A DNA stretch of 64,000 bases from Rhodovulum visakhapatnamense (GTDB taxonomy: Bacteria > Pseudomonadota > Alphaproteobacteria > Rhodobacterales > Rhodobacteraceae): contig NZ_SOEB01000001.1 in NCBI RefSeq assembly GCF_004365965.1, forward strand, positions 329,432 through 393,431. The letters run 5' to 3'. How positions within the stretch are numbered: the first letter of the stretch is position 1; each line of letters opens with the position of its first letter. The notes beneath the pieces were generated by a model. The model made no database searches and was not told where the DNA came from. It worked only from the letters and a program-made list of their open reading frames with translations. The position numbers and the translations under genes are program-made. Below are positions 8,595 to 18,103 of this stretch, one piece after another.

Positions 8595-11388
8595 CCCCGT
8601 CCTCCTGCGGGCTGCGCCCGATCACCGCCTCGATCACCCTGGCCGCCGCAGCGCGCCGGTCGTCCAGCAGGGCCGCAAGCGCCCCGGCATCGGCCAGCCC
8701 CGTGCCCCGCAACAGGAAGGCCCGTCCGCTTTCGCCAAGGCTGCAAGGGTCGAGCGGCAGATCCGCGATCAGCTTGGCCGCGCCCTGCACCTGGCGCTGC
8801 AGCCGGTAGGAGGCAATCAGCGTCTGCGCCTCGGGGGCCTCGAGCCAGCCCGCATCGACCCCGGCATCGAGCTGGTCGGGCACCGAGGTCGCGGGGTGGG
8901 CGGCGATCAGCGCCGCGGCCGAGGCGATCAGTTCGATATCCTGGCCCCGGCCCGGCCCCTGCTTGCCGTCCCAGGCCGATTTCGCGGGCTTGGCCTCGGC
9001 CAGCCGCCGCCGCATGTCGACAACGCCCGCCACGGTGCGCGCCACATCGGCCTTGTCGCGCAGCAGCGCCTGACGAAATGCCTCGACCTCGGCGCCAAGC
9101 GCGCTGTCGCCCGCCACCGGCCGCGCGCGGGTCAGCGCCAGATGTTCCCAGGTCCAGGCCTCGTCGCGCTGATAGCTGCGAAAGCTCTGCAGCGAGGTCG
9201 CGACCGGCCCCTGATTGCCCGAGGGCCTGAGCCGCATGTCGACCTCGTAAAGCCGGCCCTCGGCCATCGGCGCGGTCAGCGCCGTCACCAGCGCTTGGGT
9301 CAGCTTGGCGTAATAGGCGCGCGAGGCCAGCGGGCGGCGGCCGTCCGAGGCCTCGACCCCGTCGGCATCGTAGATCACGATCAGGTCGAGATCGGACCGC
9401 GAGGTCAGCGCCCCTGCCCCCAGCGACCCCATGCCCAACACCGTGGCTCCCTTGCCGGGCGGCGCGCCATGCTTGGCGGCGAACTGCGCGACGACCTTCG
9501 GCCAGAGCGCGGCCAGAACCGCCTCGGCCAGATCGGCATATTCGGCGCCCGCGGTCTCGGCATCGATCAGGCCGCGCAGGAAATGGACCCCGATCCGGAA
9601 ATGCCATTCCTTGGCCCAGGCCCGCGCGGCATCGAGCTGGGCCTCGTAATCGCCCAGCGTTCCGAGCCGGTCGGCCAGCGCCCCGGTCAGCGCCGCGCGT
9701 CCCGGCCAGGCCTCGAAGAAACTGCCGCCGATGACCGCGTCCAGCACCCGGGCGTTGCGCGACAGGTACTGCGCCAGTTCCGGCGAGACGCTGGTGATGT
9801 CGATCAAGAGGTCGATCAGATGCGGGTTGGCCTCGAACAGCGAGAACAGCTGCACCCCCGCTGGCAGGCCCGCGAGAAACCCGTCGAAGGCGGCGAAGGC
9901 CTCGTCGGGGCGCGGCGCCTTGGTCAGGCGCGAGAAGAGATCGGGTTTCAGCCGGTGGAAGATCTCGCGCGCCCGCGCGGTGCGCAGGCAGGGATAGCCG
10001 GGCCAGCGTTCGACGATCCCGGCCGCGGTCTCCGGGATCTCGGGCAGATCCTCGGCGGGCTTTCCGGGGGCGAAGAAGCCTTCGGTCAGGCCCGCGACCC
10101 GGCGCAGCCGCGCGGCCAGCGCGTCGCGCCAGGGCCCGGTCTCGGCCGCGCCGCAGAACCGCGCGATCCGCTCGATCCCTTCGGGCGAATTCGGCAGCAG
10201 ATGGGTCTGGGCGTCGTTGACCATCTGCAGCCGGTGTTCGACCTCGCGATGGGCGCGGTAGTCCTCGCTCAGCGTCCCGGCGATCTCGCGCGGGACCCAG
10301 CCCTTGTCGGCCAGCCGCGCCAGCCCCTCGACCGTGCCCCGGGCCCGCAAGTCCGGGTCGCGCCCGCCCGCGATGATCTGCCGGGTCTGGGTAAAGAACT
10401 CGATCTCGCGGATGCCGCCCTGCCCCAGCTTCATGTCATGGCCTTCAAGGCACAGCGCCCCATGCAGGCCCTTGTGACTGCGGATCCTCAGCCGCATGTC
10501 ATGGGCGTCCTGGATCGCCGCGAAATCGAGATGCTTGCGCCAGACGAAGGGTCTCAGCCGGTCGAGATAGGCCCAGCCGGCCTGAATATCGCCCGCGCAG
10601 GGCCGTGCCTTGATATGGGCCGCGCGTTCCCAGGTGCGCCCGAGCGCCTCGTAATAGCGTTCGGCCGCCTCCATCGACAGACAGACCGGCGTGACCGAGG
10701 CGTCGGGCCTCAGCCGCAGGTCGGTGCGGAAGACATAGCCCTCGCCCGTGGCCTCGGACAGGATCGCGGTCATCCGCCGGGTGATCTTGACGAAGGCGCT
10801 GCGCACCTCGTGGAAATCGGCCTCTTCGAACCGGTCCTGATCGAACAGGCAGATCAGGTCGATGTCTGACGAATAGTTCAGCTCATGCGCGCCCTGCTTG
10901 CCCATGGCCAGCGCCACCATGCCGCCCGCCGTCCCGGCATCGGCCTCGGTCAGACCTGGCAGCTTGCCGCGCGCGATCTCGGCCGCGACCAGCCGCCTTA
11001 TCGTCACATCGACGCAAAGATCGGCGAAATCGGTCAGCGCGCCCGTCACCGCCTCGAGCGGCCAGAGCCCGCCCAGATCGGACAGCGCGATCAACAGCGC
11101 CGCGCGGCGCTTGGCCTGGCGCAGCCCGGGCTTGAGCGCGTCGAGCGTGAGGCCCCGGACCTCGTCCAAGAGCGCCGCGAAGACCGGTTCGGGCGTGCCC
11201 GCCAGCAGGTCCTCCAGCCAGTCGGCCTCGCGCGTCATCAGCCCCCAGAGATAGGGGCTGCACCCGGCCGTGCCCTCCAGCAGGGCGCGGATCTCGGGCG
11301 GCTGGGCGGCGAAGCGGTCGGCCGCCTCGGCGGCGCGGTCGGGCTCGTAGGCAAGGGGCGCGCGGGTCAGTCGGGATGCGAAGCTCAT
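8584..11388 (-). CDS. glnE: Bifunctional glutamine synthetase adenylyltransferase/adenylyl-removing enzyme
   Basis: A 934-residue protein with the two nucleotidyltransferase domains of GlnE. The N-terminal one carries SSDIDLICLFD near residue 170 (adenylyl removal) and the C-terminal one carries SRSDLDLIVIYD near residue 665 (adenylyl transfer). It modifies a tyrosine of glutamine synthetase in response to PII, tuning nitrogen assimilation. The start MSFASRLTRAP is preferred; the longer upstream reading is low-complexity and crosses the divergent promoter region. It is transcribed divergently from the YbaK-type gene. Confidence 0.95.
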   Translation of the reverse strand: MSFASRLTRAPLAYEPDRAAEAADRFAAQPPEIRALLEGTAGCSPYLWGLMTREADWLEDLLAGTPEPVFAALLDEVRGLTLDALKPGLRQAKRRAALLIALSDLGGLWPLEAVTGALTDFADLCVDVTIRRLVAAEIARGKLPGLTEADAGTAGGMVALAMGKQGAHELNYSSDIDLICLFDQDRFEEADFHEVRSAFVKITRRMTAILSEATGEGYVFRTDLRLRPDASVTPVCLSMEAAERYYEALGRTWERAAHIKARPCAGDIQAGWAYLDRLRPFVWRKHLDFAAIQDAHDMRLRIRSHKGLHGALCLEGHDMKLGQGGIREIEFFTQTRQIIAGGRDPDLRARGTVEGLARLADKGWVPREIAGTLSEDYRAHREVEHRLQMVNDAQTHLLPNSPEGIERIARFCGAAETGPWRDALAARLRRVAGLTEGFFAPGKPAEDLPEIPETAAGIVERWPGYPCLRTARAREIFHRLKPDLFSRLTKAPRPDEAFAAFDGFLAGLPAGVQLFSLFEANPHLIDLLIDITSVSPELAQYLSRNARVLDAVIGGSFFEAWPGRAALTGALADRLGTLGDYEAQLDAARAWAKEWHFRIGVHFLRGLIDAETAGAEYADLAEAVLAALWPKVVAQFAAKHGAPPGKGATVLGMGSLGAGALTSRSDLDLIVIYDADGVEASDGRRPLASRAYYAKLTQALVTALTAPMAEGRLYEVDMRLRPSGNQGPVATSLQSFRSYQRDEAWTWEHLALTRARPVAGDSALGAEVEAFRQALLRDKADVARTVAGVVDMRRRLAEAKPAKSAWDGKQGPGRGQDIELIASAAALIAAHPATSVPDQLDAGVDAGWLEAPEAQTLIASYRLQRQVQGAAKLIADLPLDPCSLGESGRAFLLRGTGLADAGALAALLDDRRAAAARVIEAVIGRSPQEDGDAD

Positions 11389-11482
11389 GGCCGAGTGATG
11401 CCGCGCGCGGGCGGCCCGGTCAACGGGGGTTGCACCGGGCGGCGGCGGTGCCGATAGTCCGCGCCGACCGAAGGAGGACGCG

Positions 11483-11950
11483 ATGTCGAAAAGCCTGAAC
11501 CGGGTGCGCGCGGCGCTGGAAGCGGCGGGGCTGCCCGCGGACATCCGCGAGCTGGGCCAGACCCGCACCGCCGAAGAGGCCGCGGCGGCGGTCGGCTGCG
11601 ACCTCGACCAGATCGCCAAGTCGATCATCTTCCGGGGCGAGGACAGCGGCACCGCGATCCTGTTCCTGACCGCGGGCGGAAACCGGGTGTCGGACGCCAA
11701 GGCCTCGGCGCTGGCGGGCGAGCCGCTGGGCAAGGCCGATGCCGCGCTGATCCGCGCCCAGACCGGCTTTGCCATCGGCGGCGTCGCCCCGGTCGGCCAT
11801 CTGACCCCGATCCGCGCCTTCCTCGACCCGCGCCTGCTCGAGTTCCAGACCGTCTGGGCCGCCGCCGGAACGCCCCGTCATGTCTTCCCGCTCGACCCCC
11901 ATGTCCTGCCCGGGCTGACCGGCGCCGAGGCGGCCGACTTCACGCTTTAG
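11483..11950 (+). CDS. YbaK/EbsC-type aminoacyl-tRNA deacylase
   Basis: A 155-residue stand-alone editing-domain protein. It has the LDQIAKSIIF segment with the conserved Lys, the SDAKASAL and GFAIGGVAPVGH motifs and the closing GTPRHVFPLD segment typical of the YbaK/ProX family. These proteins hydrolyse mischarged Cys- or Ala-tRNAPro in trans. A strong AAGGAGG precedes the start. The exact tRNA substrate cannot be read from sequence. Confidence 0.88.
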   Translation: MSKSLNRVRAALEAAGLPADIRELGQTRTAEEAAAAVGCDLDQIAKSIIFRGEDSGTAILFLTAGGNRVSDAKASALAGEPLGKADAALIRAQTGFAIGGVAPVGHLTPIRAFLDPRLLEFQTVWAAAGTPRHVFPLDPHVLPGLTGAEAADFTL

Positions 11951-12052
11951 GCGCTGCGACGCCGGATCATCGGCCCCGTGGCGAACAGCCGCTTGCGGGA
12001 GCCTGCCTTTCCGGCTGACACTCGTGCCGAGGACCGGGCGGAAGGGGGACCC

Positions 12053-13186
12053 ATGGGCATCACGGCACCCGATTTCACCATCGGCATCGAGGAGGAATAC
12101 CTGCTGGTGGACCGCGAGACCTGCGCGCTGGCGCAGGCGCCGAAAGGGCTGATGGAGGCCTGCGCCGCCGATCTGGGCGATCAGGTGACCCCGGAATTCC
12201 TGCAATGCCAGATCGAGGTCGGCACCCGGGTCTGCCGCACCGTGGCCGAGGCCCGCGAGGACCTCAGGCGGCTGCGCGCGACGGTGGCGCATCACGCCGC
12301 AAGCTACGGGCTGGCCCCGATCGCGGCCTCCTGCCATCCCTCGGCCGACTGGCTGGACCAGCATCATACCGACAAGGACCGCTATAACGATCTGGACCGG
12401 GCGCTGGCGGCGGTGGCGCGGCGGATGCTGATCTGCGGCATGCATGTGCATGTGGGCATCCCCGATCCCGACCAGCGCATCGACCTGATGGCGCAGTTTT
12501 CCTATTTCCTGCCGCATCTGCTGGCGATGTCGACCTCGTCGCCGTTCTGGAAGGGGGTCGATACCGGGCTCGCCTCCTACCGGCTGACGGTGTTCGACAA
12601 CCTGCCCCGGACCGGGCTGCCGCCGCGCTTCGAAAGCTGGTCCGATTACGACCGCTCGGTCGGGGCGCTGACCCGGCTGGGGCTGATCGAGGACGCCACC
12701 AAGATCTGGTGGGACCTGCGCCCCTCGGCCCGGTTTCCGACGCTGGAGACCCGGATCTGCGACATGTGCCCCCGGCTCGATCACACGCTGTCGCTGGCCG
12801 CGCTGATCCAGTGCACGCTGAGGATGCTGTGGCGGCTTGCGGGCGAGAACCTGCGCTGGAGGGTCTATGAGCGCTTTCTGGTGGGCGAGAACCGCTGGCG
12901 GGCGCAGCGCTATGGCGTGTCCGAGGGGCTGGTCGATTTCGGCCGCAAGGAACTGGTGCCCTTTGCCGACCTGCTGGAAGAGCTGATCCAGCTGGTCGAG
13001 GCCGATGCCGCGGTGCTGGGCTGTCTCGACGAGGTGAATGCCGCGCGCGATGTCATTGCCCATGGCACCAGCGCCGAACGCCAGCGCGCGACCCACAAGG
13101 CGGCGCTCGCCGCGGGCCTCGACCGCGAGGGCGCGATGCGCGCCGTTGTCCAGGGGCTGATCGAGGAATTCGGCGCCGATCTCTGA
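12053..13186 (+). CDS. Carboxylate-amine ligase, YbdK/glutamate-cysteine ligase 2 family
   Basis: A 377-residue protein with the family N-terminus [13 protein letters not shown], the MHVHVGI metal-binding strand near residue 140 and the [14 protein letters not shown] segment near residue 230. YbdK members catalyse ATP-dependent amide bond formation and show weak glutamate-cysteine ligase activity; the true substrate is usually unknown. The start at 12053 follows GAAGGGGGAC, and the upstream frame extension is not conserved in character. Confidence 0.88.
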   Translation: MGITAPDFTIGIEEEYLLVDRETCALAQAPKGLMEACAADLGDQVTPEFLQCQIEVGTRVCRTVAEAREDLRRLRATVAHHAASYGLAPIAASCHPSADWLDQHHTDKDRYNDLDRALAAVARRMLICGMHVHVGIPDPDQRIDLMAQFSYFLPHLLAMSTSSPFWKGVDTGLASYRLTVFDNLPRTGLPPRFESWSDYDRSVGALTRLGLIEDATKIWWDLRPSARFPTLETRICDMCPRLDHTLSLAALIQCTLRMLWRLAGENLRWRVYERFLVGENRWRAQRYGVSEGLVDFGRKELVPFADLLEELIQLVEADAAVLGCLDEVNAARDVIAHGTSAERQRATHKAALAAGLDREGAMRAVVQGLIEEFGADL

Positions 13187-13394
13187 GCGCATGCCGTGAA
13201 ACGCCAGACGGGCACCCCTGACGGCGCCCGCCCGGGAATACGGCGCGCAGAAGACCGTAATGATCGATGCGACCTGTCTGAAGGCGCACCGCACAGCGAC
13301 CAGCATGGCCGCGAAAAAGGGGTGTGTGCCCGCCTGATCGGGCGGAGGTCGAAGATCAGAAAACGATCCGGGGGATCGTTTTCCCGAGAACGGG
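13187..13394. other. Non-coding stretch before transposase remnant
   Basis: No supported gene. A CGATCC/GGATCG dyad lies near 13366-13382. The stretch probably contains lost N-terminal sequence of the adjacent IS remnant. Confidence 0.4.
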
Positions 13395-13784
13395 CGGGCT
13401 GAACTCCACACTGCACGTCCTGGCCGATGCGAAGGGTCGCCCGATCCTGTTCCACTTGGCGGGCCGGACCTCGGACGCCATCGGGCGCGGGCGCTGCCGT
13501 CTTTCATCCCGCAGGCCGGGACGCTGCGCGGTGACCGGGGCTAAGATGCCGACTGGGTCCGCAACGCCCTGATCGACATGGGCATTTTGCCGTGTATCGC
13601 CTCCCGCATCGGTCGCAAGGTTCCGATCCCGCACGCCGCGAACCTCTGCCGCCTGCGCCACGGGATCGAGACCATGTTCGCTCGCCTGCAGGACTGGCGG
13701 CGCATCGCCACCCGCTGCGACCGCTGGCCAATCCTGTTCCTCTCGGCCTGCGCCCTGGCCGCGACCGCCATCTATCGGGTGTGA
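13395..13784 (+). pseudogene. IS5-family (IS427-like) transposase remnant
   Basis: Fragments of a DDE transposase in two frames. GGLNSTLHVLADAKGRPILF gives the strand with the first catalytic region. After a frame change, LRGDRG-stop-DADWVRNALI follows, where a TAA replaces the conserved Tyr of the GDRGYDADW motif, and then HGIETMFARLQDWRRIATRCDR with the catalytic Glu region and a hydrophobic C-terminus. The N-terminal half is absent. Nonsense, frameshift and truncation make it inactive. I could not identify convincing terminal repeats. Confidence 0.75.
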
Positions 13785-13909
13785 GACCTGACTCTGGCGG
13801 CTGCGAAATGGACGCCAAGGAAATCTCTGGCGCAGACGCTTGCATGACCCCCTCCCCGGTCGCTAACTAAACGGGTGTTCATTTCTTTCGCGACGGGGGA
13901 GCGGCGATC

Positions 13910-15055
13910 ATGGATTTTGCGCTGAGCGAGGAACAGACGGCGATCTTTGACATGGCCTGCGATTTCGGCGCGGACCATGTCGCGCCCCATGCCCGGAAGT
14001 GGGAGGCCGAGGGCACGATCCCGAAGACGCTCTGGCCCGAGCTGGGCGCGCTGGGCTTCGGCGGGCTCTATGTCCGCGAAAGCTCTGGCGGCGCGGGGCT
14101 TTCCCGGCTGGACGCAACGCTGGTCTTCGAGGCGCTCAGCACGGCCTGTCCGGCGGTCGCGGCCTTCCTGTCGATCCACAACATGTGCGCCAAGATGATC
14201 GACGCCTTCGGGTCGGACGAGATGCGCGCGCGGGTGCTGCCCGAGGCGCTGTCGATGCAAACGGTGCTGTCTTACTGCCTGACCGAACCGGGCTCGGGCT
14301 CGGACGCCGCGGCGCTGAAGACCCGCGCGGTGCGCAGCACCGACGGCTGGGCGCTGACCGGCACCAAGGCCTTCATTTCGGGCGGCGGCTATTCCGACGC
14401 CTATGTCGTCATGGCCCGCACCGGCGAGGCCGGGCCGAAGGGCATTTCGGCCTTTCTGGTCGAGGACGGGCGGCCGGGGCTGTCTTTCGGCGGGCTCGAG
14501 GACAAGATGGGCTGGCGCGCCCAGCCGACCCGGCAGGTGCAGTTCGACAATTGCACCATTCCCGCGGCCAACCTGCTGGGCGAGGAGGGCAAGGGGTTTC
14601 GCTATGCCATGGCCGGGCTCGACGGCGGGCGGCTGAACATCGCGGCCTGTTCGCTGGGCGCGGCGCAGGCGGCGCTTGATGCGACGCTGGCCTATATGGG
14701 CGACCGGCAGGCCTTCGGGCAAAGCCTCGACCGGTTCCAGGCCCTGCAGTTCCGCCTGGCCGACATGGAGATCGAGCTGCAGGCCGCGCGCACCTTCCTG
14801 CGTCAGGCGGCCTGGAAGCTCGACCAGGGCGCGCCGGATGCCACCAAGTTCTGCGCCATGGCCAAGGCCTTCGTGACCGAGACCGGATCGAAGGTCGCCG
14901 ATGCCTGCCTGCAACTGCATGGCGGCTACGGCTATCTGGCCGATTACGGCATCGAGAAGATCGTGCGCGACCTGCGCGTGCACCAGATCCTCGAGGGCAC
15001 CAACGAGATCATGCGCCTGATCGTGGCGCGCCAGCTGCTGGAGGCGCGCGGATGA
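13910..15055 (+). CDS. Acyl-CoA dehydrogenase, isobutyryl-CoA dehydrogenase type
   Basis: A 381-residue flavoprotein with the two ACAD signatures: CLTEPGSGSDAAAL near residue 123 and QLHGGYGYLADYGIEKIVRD near residue 335. It also has the LEGTNEIM motif at the end. It oxidises an acyl-CoA to the enoyl-CoA. The following two genes are the next steps of valine degradation, so isobutyryl-CoA to methacrylyl-CoA is the likely reaction. Its stop overlaps the next start as ATGA. Confidence 0.9.
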   Translation: MDFALSEEQTAIFDMACDFGADHVAPHARKWEAEGTIPKTLWPELGALGFGGLYVRESSGGAGLSRLDATLVFEALSTACPAVAAFLSIHNMCAKMIDAFGSDEMRARVLPEALSMQTVLSYCLTEPGSGSDAAALKTRAVRSTDGWALTGTKAFISGGGYSDAYVVMARTGEAGPKGISAFLVEDGRPGLSFGGLEDKMGWRAQPTRQVQFDNCTIPAANLLGEEGKGFRYAMAGLDGGRLNIAACSLGAAQAALDATLAYMGDRQAFGQSLDRFQALQFRLADMEIELQAARTFLRQAAWKLDQGAPDATKFCAMAKAFVTETGSKVADACLQLHGGYGYLADYGIEKIVRDLRVHQILEGTNEIMRLIVARQLLEARG

Positions 15056-16098
15056 GCGAGATCGAGATCCGGAAAGAGGGCCGGATCGGCCGCATCACCC
15101 TGACCCGGCCGAAGGCGCTGAACGCGCTTGGCTACGACATGTGCCTGGCGATCGAGGCCGCGCTCGATGCCTGGGCGCCCGATCCCGAGGTCCGGATGAT
15201 CCTGATCGACGCCGAGGGCGACAAGGCCTTCTGCGCGGGCGGCGACATCGCGGTGATGTACGAGACCGGCACCAAGGGCGATTACGCCTATGGCCAGACG
15301 TTCTGGCGCGACGAATACCGGATGAACGCCAAGCTCTTCGAGTTTCCCAAGCCCGTGGTCAGCCTGATGCAGGGCTTCGTGATGGGGGGCGGCGTCGGCG
15401 TCGGCTGTCACGGCTCGCACCGCGTGGTGGGCGAAAGCTCGCAGGTCGCCATGCCCGAATGCGGCATCGGCCTCGTCCCCGATGTCGGCGGCTCGCTGAT
15501 CCTGGCCCGCGCGCCGGGGCGGATCGGCGAATATCTGGGCGTGACCGGCCGCCGGATGGGCCCGGCCGATGCGATCTTCGCGGGCTTTGCCGATTACTTC
15601 ATCCCCGAGGCCGACTGGCCCGCGCTGACCGGGGCACTGGTCGAAACCGGCGACTGGGAGGCCGTCGACCGCGCGGCCCGGACCCCGCCGCCCGGCGAGC
15701 TGGCCGCGCTGCAACCCCGGATCGACGCGCTTTTCGCGGGCGAGCGGTTGCTGGACATCGCCAATGCGCTGACGGCCGACGGGTCCGACTTTGCGCTGTC
15801 GACGCTGAAGGTGATGGAACGCAACAGCCCGCTGGCCATGGCCTGCGCCATCGAGATGCAGCACCGGCTGAAGGGGTCGGACGACATCCGCCGGGCGCTG
15901 GCGCTGGAATACCGCTTTACCTATCGCGCGCCGGAGCATTCGGATTTCCTTGAAGGCATCCGTGCGGCCATCATCGACAAGGACCGCAGGCCGCGCTGGA
16001 AACATGCGGGGCTGGAGGCTGTGCCCGGCGCCGATGTGGCGCGCATGCTGATGCCGCTGGGCGAACACGGGCTGAAACTGGAGGAGGAACTGCAATGA
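15052..16098 (+). CDS. Enoyl-CoA hydratase/isomerase family protein, 3-hydroxyisobutyryl-CoA hydrolase type
   Basis: A 348-residue crotonase-fold protein. The extended C-terminus beyond a standard 260-residue hydratase, the AFCAGGDI loop and the MGGGVGVGCHGSHRV and PECGIGLVPDVGGS segments match the HIBCH branch. It releases 3-hydroxyisobutyrate from its CoA ester in valine breakdown. ATGA overlaps at both ends indicate tight coupling with the dehydrogenases on either side. Confidence 0.9.
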   Translation: MSEIEIRKEGRIGRITLTRPKALNALGYDMCLAIEAALDAWAPDPEVRMILIDAEGDKAFCAGGDIAVMYETGTKGDYAYGQTFWRDEYRMNAKLFEFPKPVVSLMQGFVMGGGVGVGCHGSHRVVGESSQVAMPECGIGLVPDVGGSLILARAPGRIGEYLGVTGRRMGPADAIFAGFADYFIPEADWPALTGALVETGDWEAVDRAARTPPPGELAALQPRIDALFAGERLLDIANALTADGSDFALSTLKVMERNSPLAMACAIEMQHRLKGSDDIRRALALEYRFTYRAPEHSDFLEGIRAAIIDKDRRPRWKHAGLEAVPGADVARMLMPLGEHGLKLEEELQ

Positions 16099-16967
16099 AG
16101 ATCGGGTTCATCGGGCTCGGCAACATGGGGGCGCCTATGGCGGCGAACCTCGTTCAGGCGGGCCATGAGGTGACGGGCTTCGACCTGACAGCCCCTGCCC
16201 CCGAGGGCGTCGCCATGGCCGAAAGCGCCGCCGCCGCCGCGACCGGCCGCGAGGTCGTCATCACCATGCTGCCGAACGGGCAGATCCTGCGCGCCGTCGC
16301 GGCCGAGATCCTGCCCGCGATGGCGTCGGGCGCGGTGCTGCTGGACTGTTCGACCGTCGATGTCGACAGCGCGCGGGCCGTGGCGGCCGAGGCCGGGGCA
16401 GCCGGGTTGATGGCCGTCGATGCGCCGGTCTCGGGGGGCGTCGGCGGCGCGACGGCGGGCACGCTGACCTTCATGGCGGGCGGCAGCGACGCGGCCTTCG
16501 CGACGGTGCGGCCGCTGTTCGACATCATGGGCCAGAAGGCGGTCCATTGCGGCCCCTCGGGCAACGGGCAGGCCGCCAAGATCTGCAACAACATGATCCT
16601 CGGCGTCACCATGATCGCGACCTGCGAGGCGTTCGCGCTGGCCGACAAGCTGGGGCTGGAGCGCGACAAGATGTTCGATGTGGTCTCGACCTCGTCGGGC
16701 TACAGCTGGTCCATGAACGCCTATTGCCCCGCCCCCGGGATCGGCCCGGCAAGCCCCGCCGATAACGGCTACAAGCCCGGCTTTGCCGCCGATCTGATGC
16801 TGAAGGACCTGCGCCTGTCGCAGCAGGCGGCCGAAGCCGCCGATGCCGACACGCCGATGGGCGCCCGCGCGACCGAGCTTTACGCAGCCTTCGTCGAGGC
16901 CGAGGACGGCGCCGGGCGCGATTTTTCGGCGATGCTGCCCCGCTTCGAGAAACGCGGCCGCGGATGA
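16095..16967 (+). CDS. mmsB: 3-hydroxyisobutyrate dehydrogenase
   Basis: A 290-residue beta-hydroxyacid dehydrogenase. It has the GFIGLGNMGAPMA nucleotide-binding motif at the start, the DAPVSGGVGGA substrate loop, and the catalytic Lys near residue 162 in GNGQAAKICNNM. It oxidises 3-hydroxyisobutyrate to methylmalonate semialdehyde with NAD+. It is the third valine-pathway gene in this operon; the stop overlaps the following regulator start as ATGA. Confidence 0.93.
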   Translation: MKIGFIGLGNMGAPMAANLVQAGHEVTGFDLTAPAPEGVAMAESAAAAATGREVVITMLPNGQILRAVAAEILPAMASGAVLLDCSTVDVDSARAVAAEAGAAGLMAVDAPVSGGVGGATAGTLTFMAGGSDAAFATVRPLFDIMGQKAVHCGPSGNGQAAKICNNMILGVTMIATCEAFALADKLGLERDKMFDVVSTSSGYSWSMNAYCPAPGIGPASPADNGYKPGFAADLMLKDLRLSQQAAEAADADTPMGARATELYAAFVEAEDGAGRDFSAMLPRFEKRGRG

Positions 16968-17623
16968 GCTGGCTTGCGCGCGCCGAGGGCCTCGCGGGCA
17001 TCGAGCCGGGCATCGCCGCCCGGCTCGGGACGCTGCCGGTCAGTCCCCTGCCGAAGGGCAAGGTGCTGTTCTGCCCCGGCGAGGCGGCGCGCGGCTTCAC
17101 CATCCTTCTGACCGGCCGGGTCGAGGTCTTTCTGATCGGTCCCACGGGCCGCGAGATCCTGCTTTACGCCATCGAGCCGGGGCAATCCTGCGTGCAGTCG
17201 ACGCTGGGGCTTCTGGGCGGCGAGGACTATACCGGCGAGGCGGTCGCGGCCACCGGCTGCGAGGCGGTGCTGGTGCCGAAGGACATCTTCCTTGCGCTGA
17301 TGGACGACAGCCCGGTCTTTCGCCGCTTCGTCTTCGGCGCCTTCGCGCAGCGGCTGCAATCGGTGATGGCGCTGCTGGAACGGGTGGCCTTCCAGAAGGT
17401 CGAAAGCCGCCTTGCCGCCGATCTGCTGGACCGCGCGGCGGATGGCGCGGTCCACGCCACCCATCAGGAGATCGCAACCCGGATCGGCACCGCGCGCGAG
17501 GTCGTCTCGCGCCGGCTCGACGCGCTGGCCCGGGCGGGGATGGTGCGGCTTGACCGTGGCTGCGTCACCATCGAGGACGCTGCGGGTCTGGCCCGGCTTG
17601 CCGCCGCCGACGGGGCCCGGTGA
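16964..17623 (+). CDS. Crp/Fnr-family transcriptional regulator
   Basis: A 219-residue protein with an N-terminal cyclic-nucleotide-binding-fold domain (about residues 25-140) and a C-terminal winged HTH (about 155-205, HQEIATRIGTAREVVSRRLDALARAG). The four-cysteine N-terminal cluster of FNR is absent, but Cys37 (LFCPGE) and Cys76 (GQSCVQS) sit in the sensor domain near positions used by thiol- or heme-type sensors in the superfamily. The effector is unknown. The ATGA overlap ties it to the valine operon, while the gene just downstream encodes a DUF2892 protein, often found beside such regulators. Confidence 0.88.
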   Translation: MSWLARAEGLAGIEPGIAARLGTLPVSPLPKGKVLFCPGEAARGFTILLTGRVEVFLIGPTGREILLYAIEPGQSCVQSTLGLLGGEDYTGEAVAATGCEAVLVPKDIFLALMDDSPVFRRFVFGAFAQRLQSVMALLERVAFQKVESRLAADLLDRAADGAVHATHQEIATRIGTAREVVSRRLDALARAGMVRLDRGCVTIEDAAGLARLAAADGAR

Positions 17624-17646
17624 TCCGTCAGACGTCTGGCGGCTGG

Positions 17647-17659
17647 GTGACACAGTCAC
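17647..17659. promoter_or_regulatory. Short dyad GTGAC-N3-GTCAC, possible operator
   Basis: A perfect 5-bp inverted repeat with a 3-base centre, between the Crp/Fnr regulator stop and the DUF2892 gene and about 90 bases before the latter. The half-sites resemble the TGAC/GTCA cores bound by Crp-type proteins, but the spacing is shorter than the classical 6-base centre. An operator for the adjacent regulator is a guess. Confidence 0.25.
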
Positions 17660-17746
17660 AGACGGGCCGGGCGGGCCGGGGCAAACTGGGGCCATCCTGT
17701 CCGGGGCTGCCGGACGAGTCGGACCCACCCATCGGAGGACCCATCC

Positions 17747-17950
17747 ATGACCACGCAATCCCTGCTTTCGAAGAATGTCGGCGGCATCGACCGCATCCTG
17801 CGCATCGTCATCGGCGCGCTGATGGTGATCGCCGCGCTGCTGGGCTACAGCAACTGGCTGCTGATCGGTATCGTGCCGCTTGCCACGGGGCTGATGTCGA
17901 CCTGTCCGCTCTATTCGCTGATCGGGCTGAACACCTGCAAGAAAGACTGA
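17747..17950 (+). CDS. DUF2892 (YgaP-like transmembrane) protein
   Basis: A 67-residue protein of the DUF2892 type. It begins with the NVGGIDRILRIVIGA segment, has two hydrophobic helices and ends in the conserved TCPLYSLIGLNTCK with two cysteines. CGGAGG precedes the ATG at good spacing. In some bacteria the same domain is fused to rhodanese; here it is alone. It probably sits in the inner membrane; its role is not established. Confidence 0.85.
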   Translation: MTTQSLLSKNVGGIDRILRIVIGALMVIAALLGYSNWLLIGIVPLATGLMSTCPLYSLIGLNTCKKD

Positions 17951-18103
17951 CAGGCCCGCAAAGACGACAGCGGCAGGGCGCCGGAGCGCCCTGCCCTTTG
18001 CCAGTCCGGTAGCGGTTCGGCGCCGAAGCGGCCGGAGTTTTGGGCACCGCTTTGACCCGTCTGCCCGCGCGGGTGTCTTGTCCCGAGACATAACCGGAGA
18101 CCC

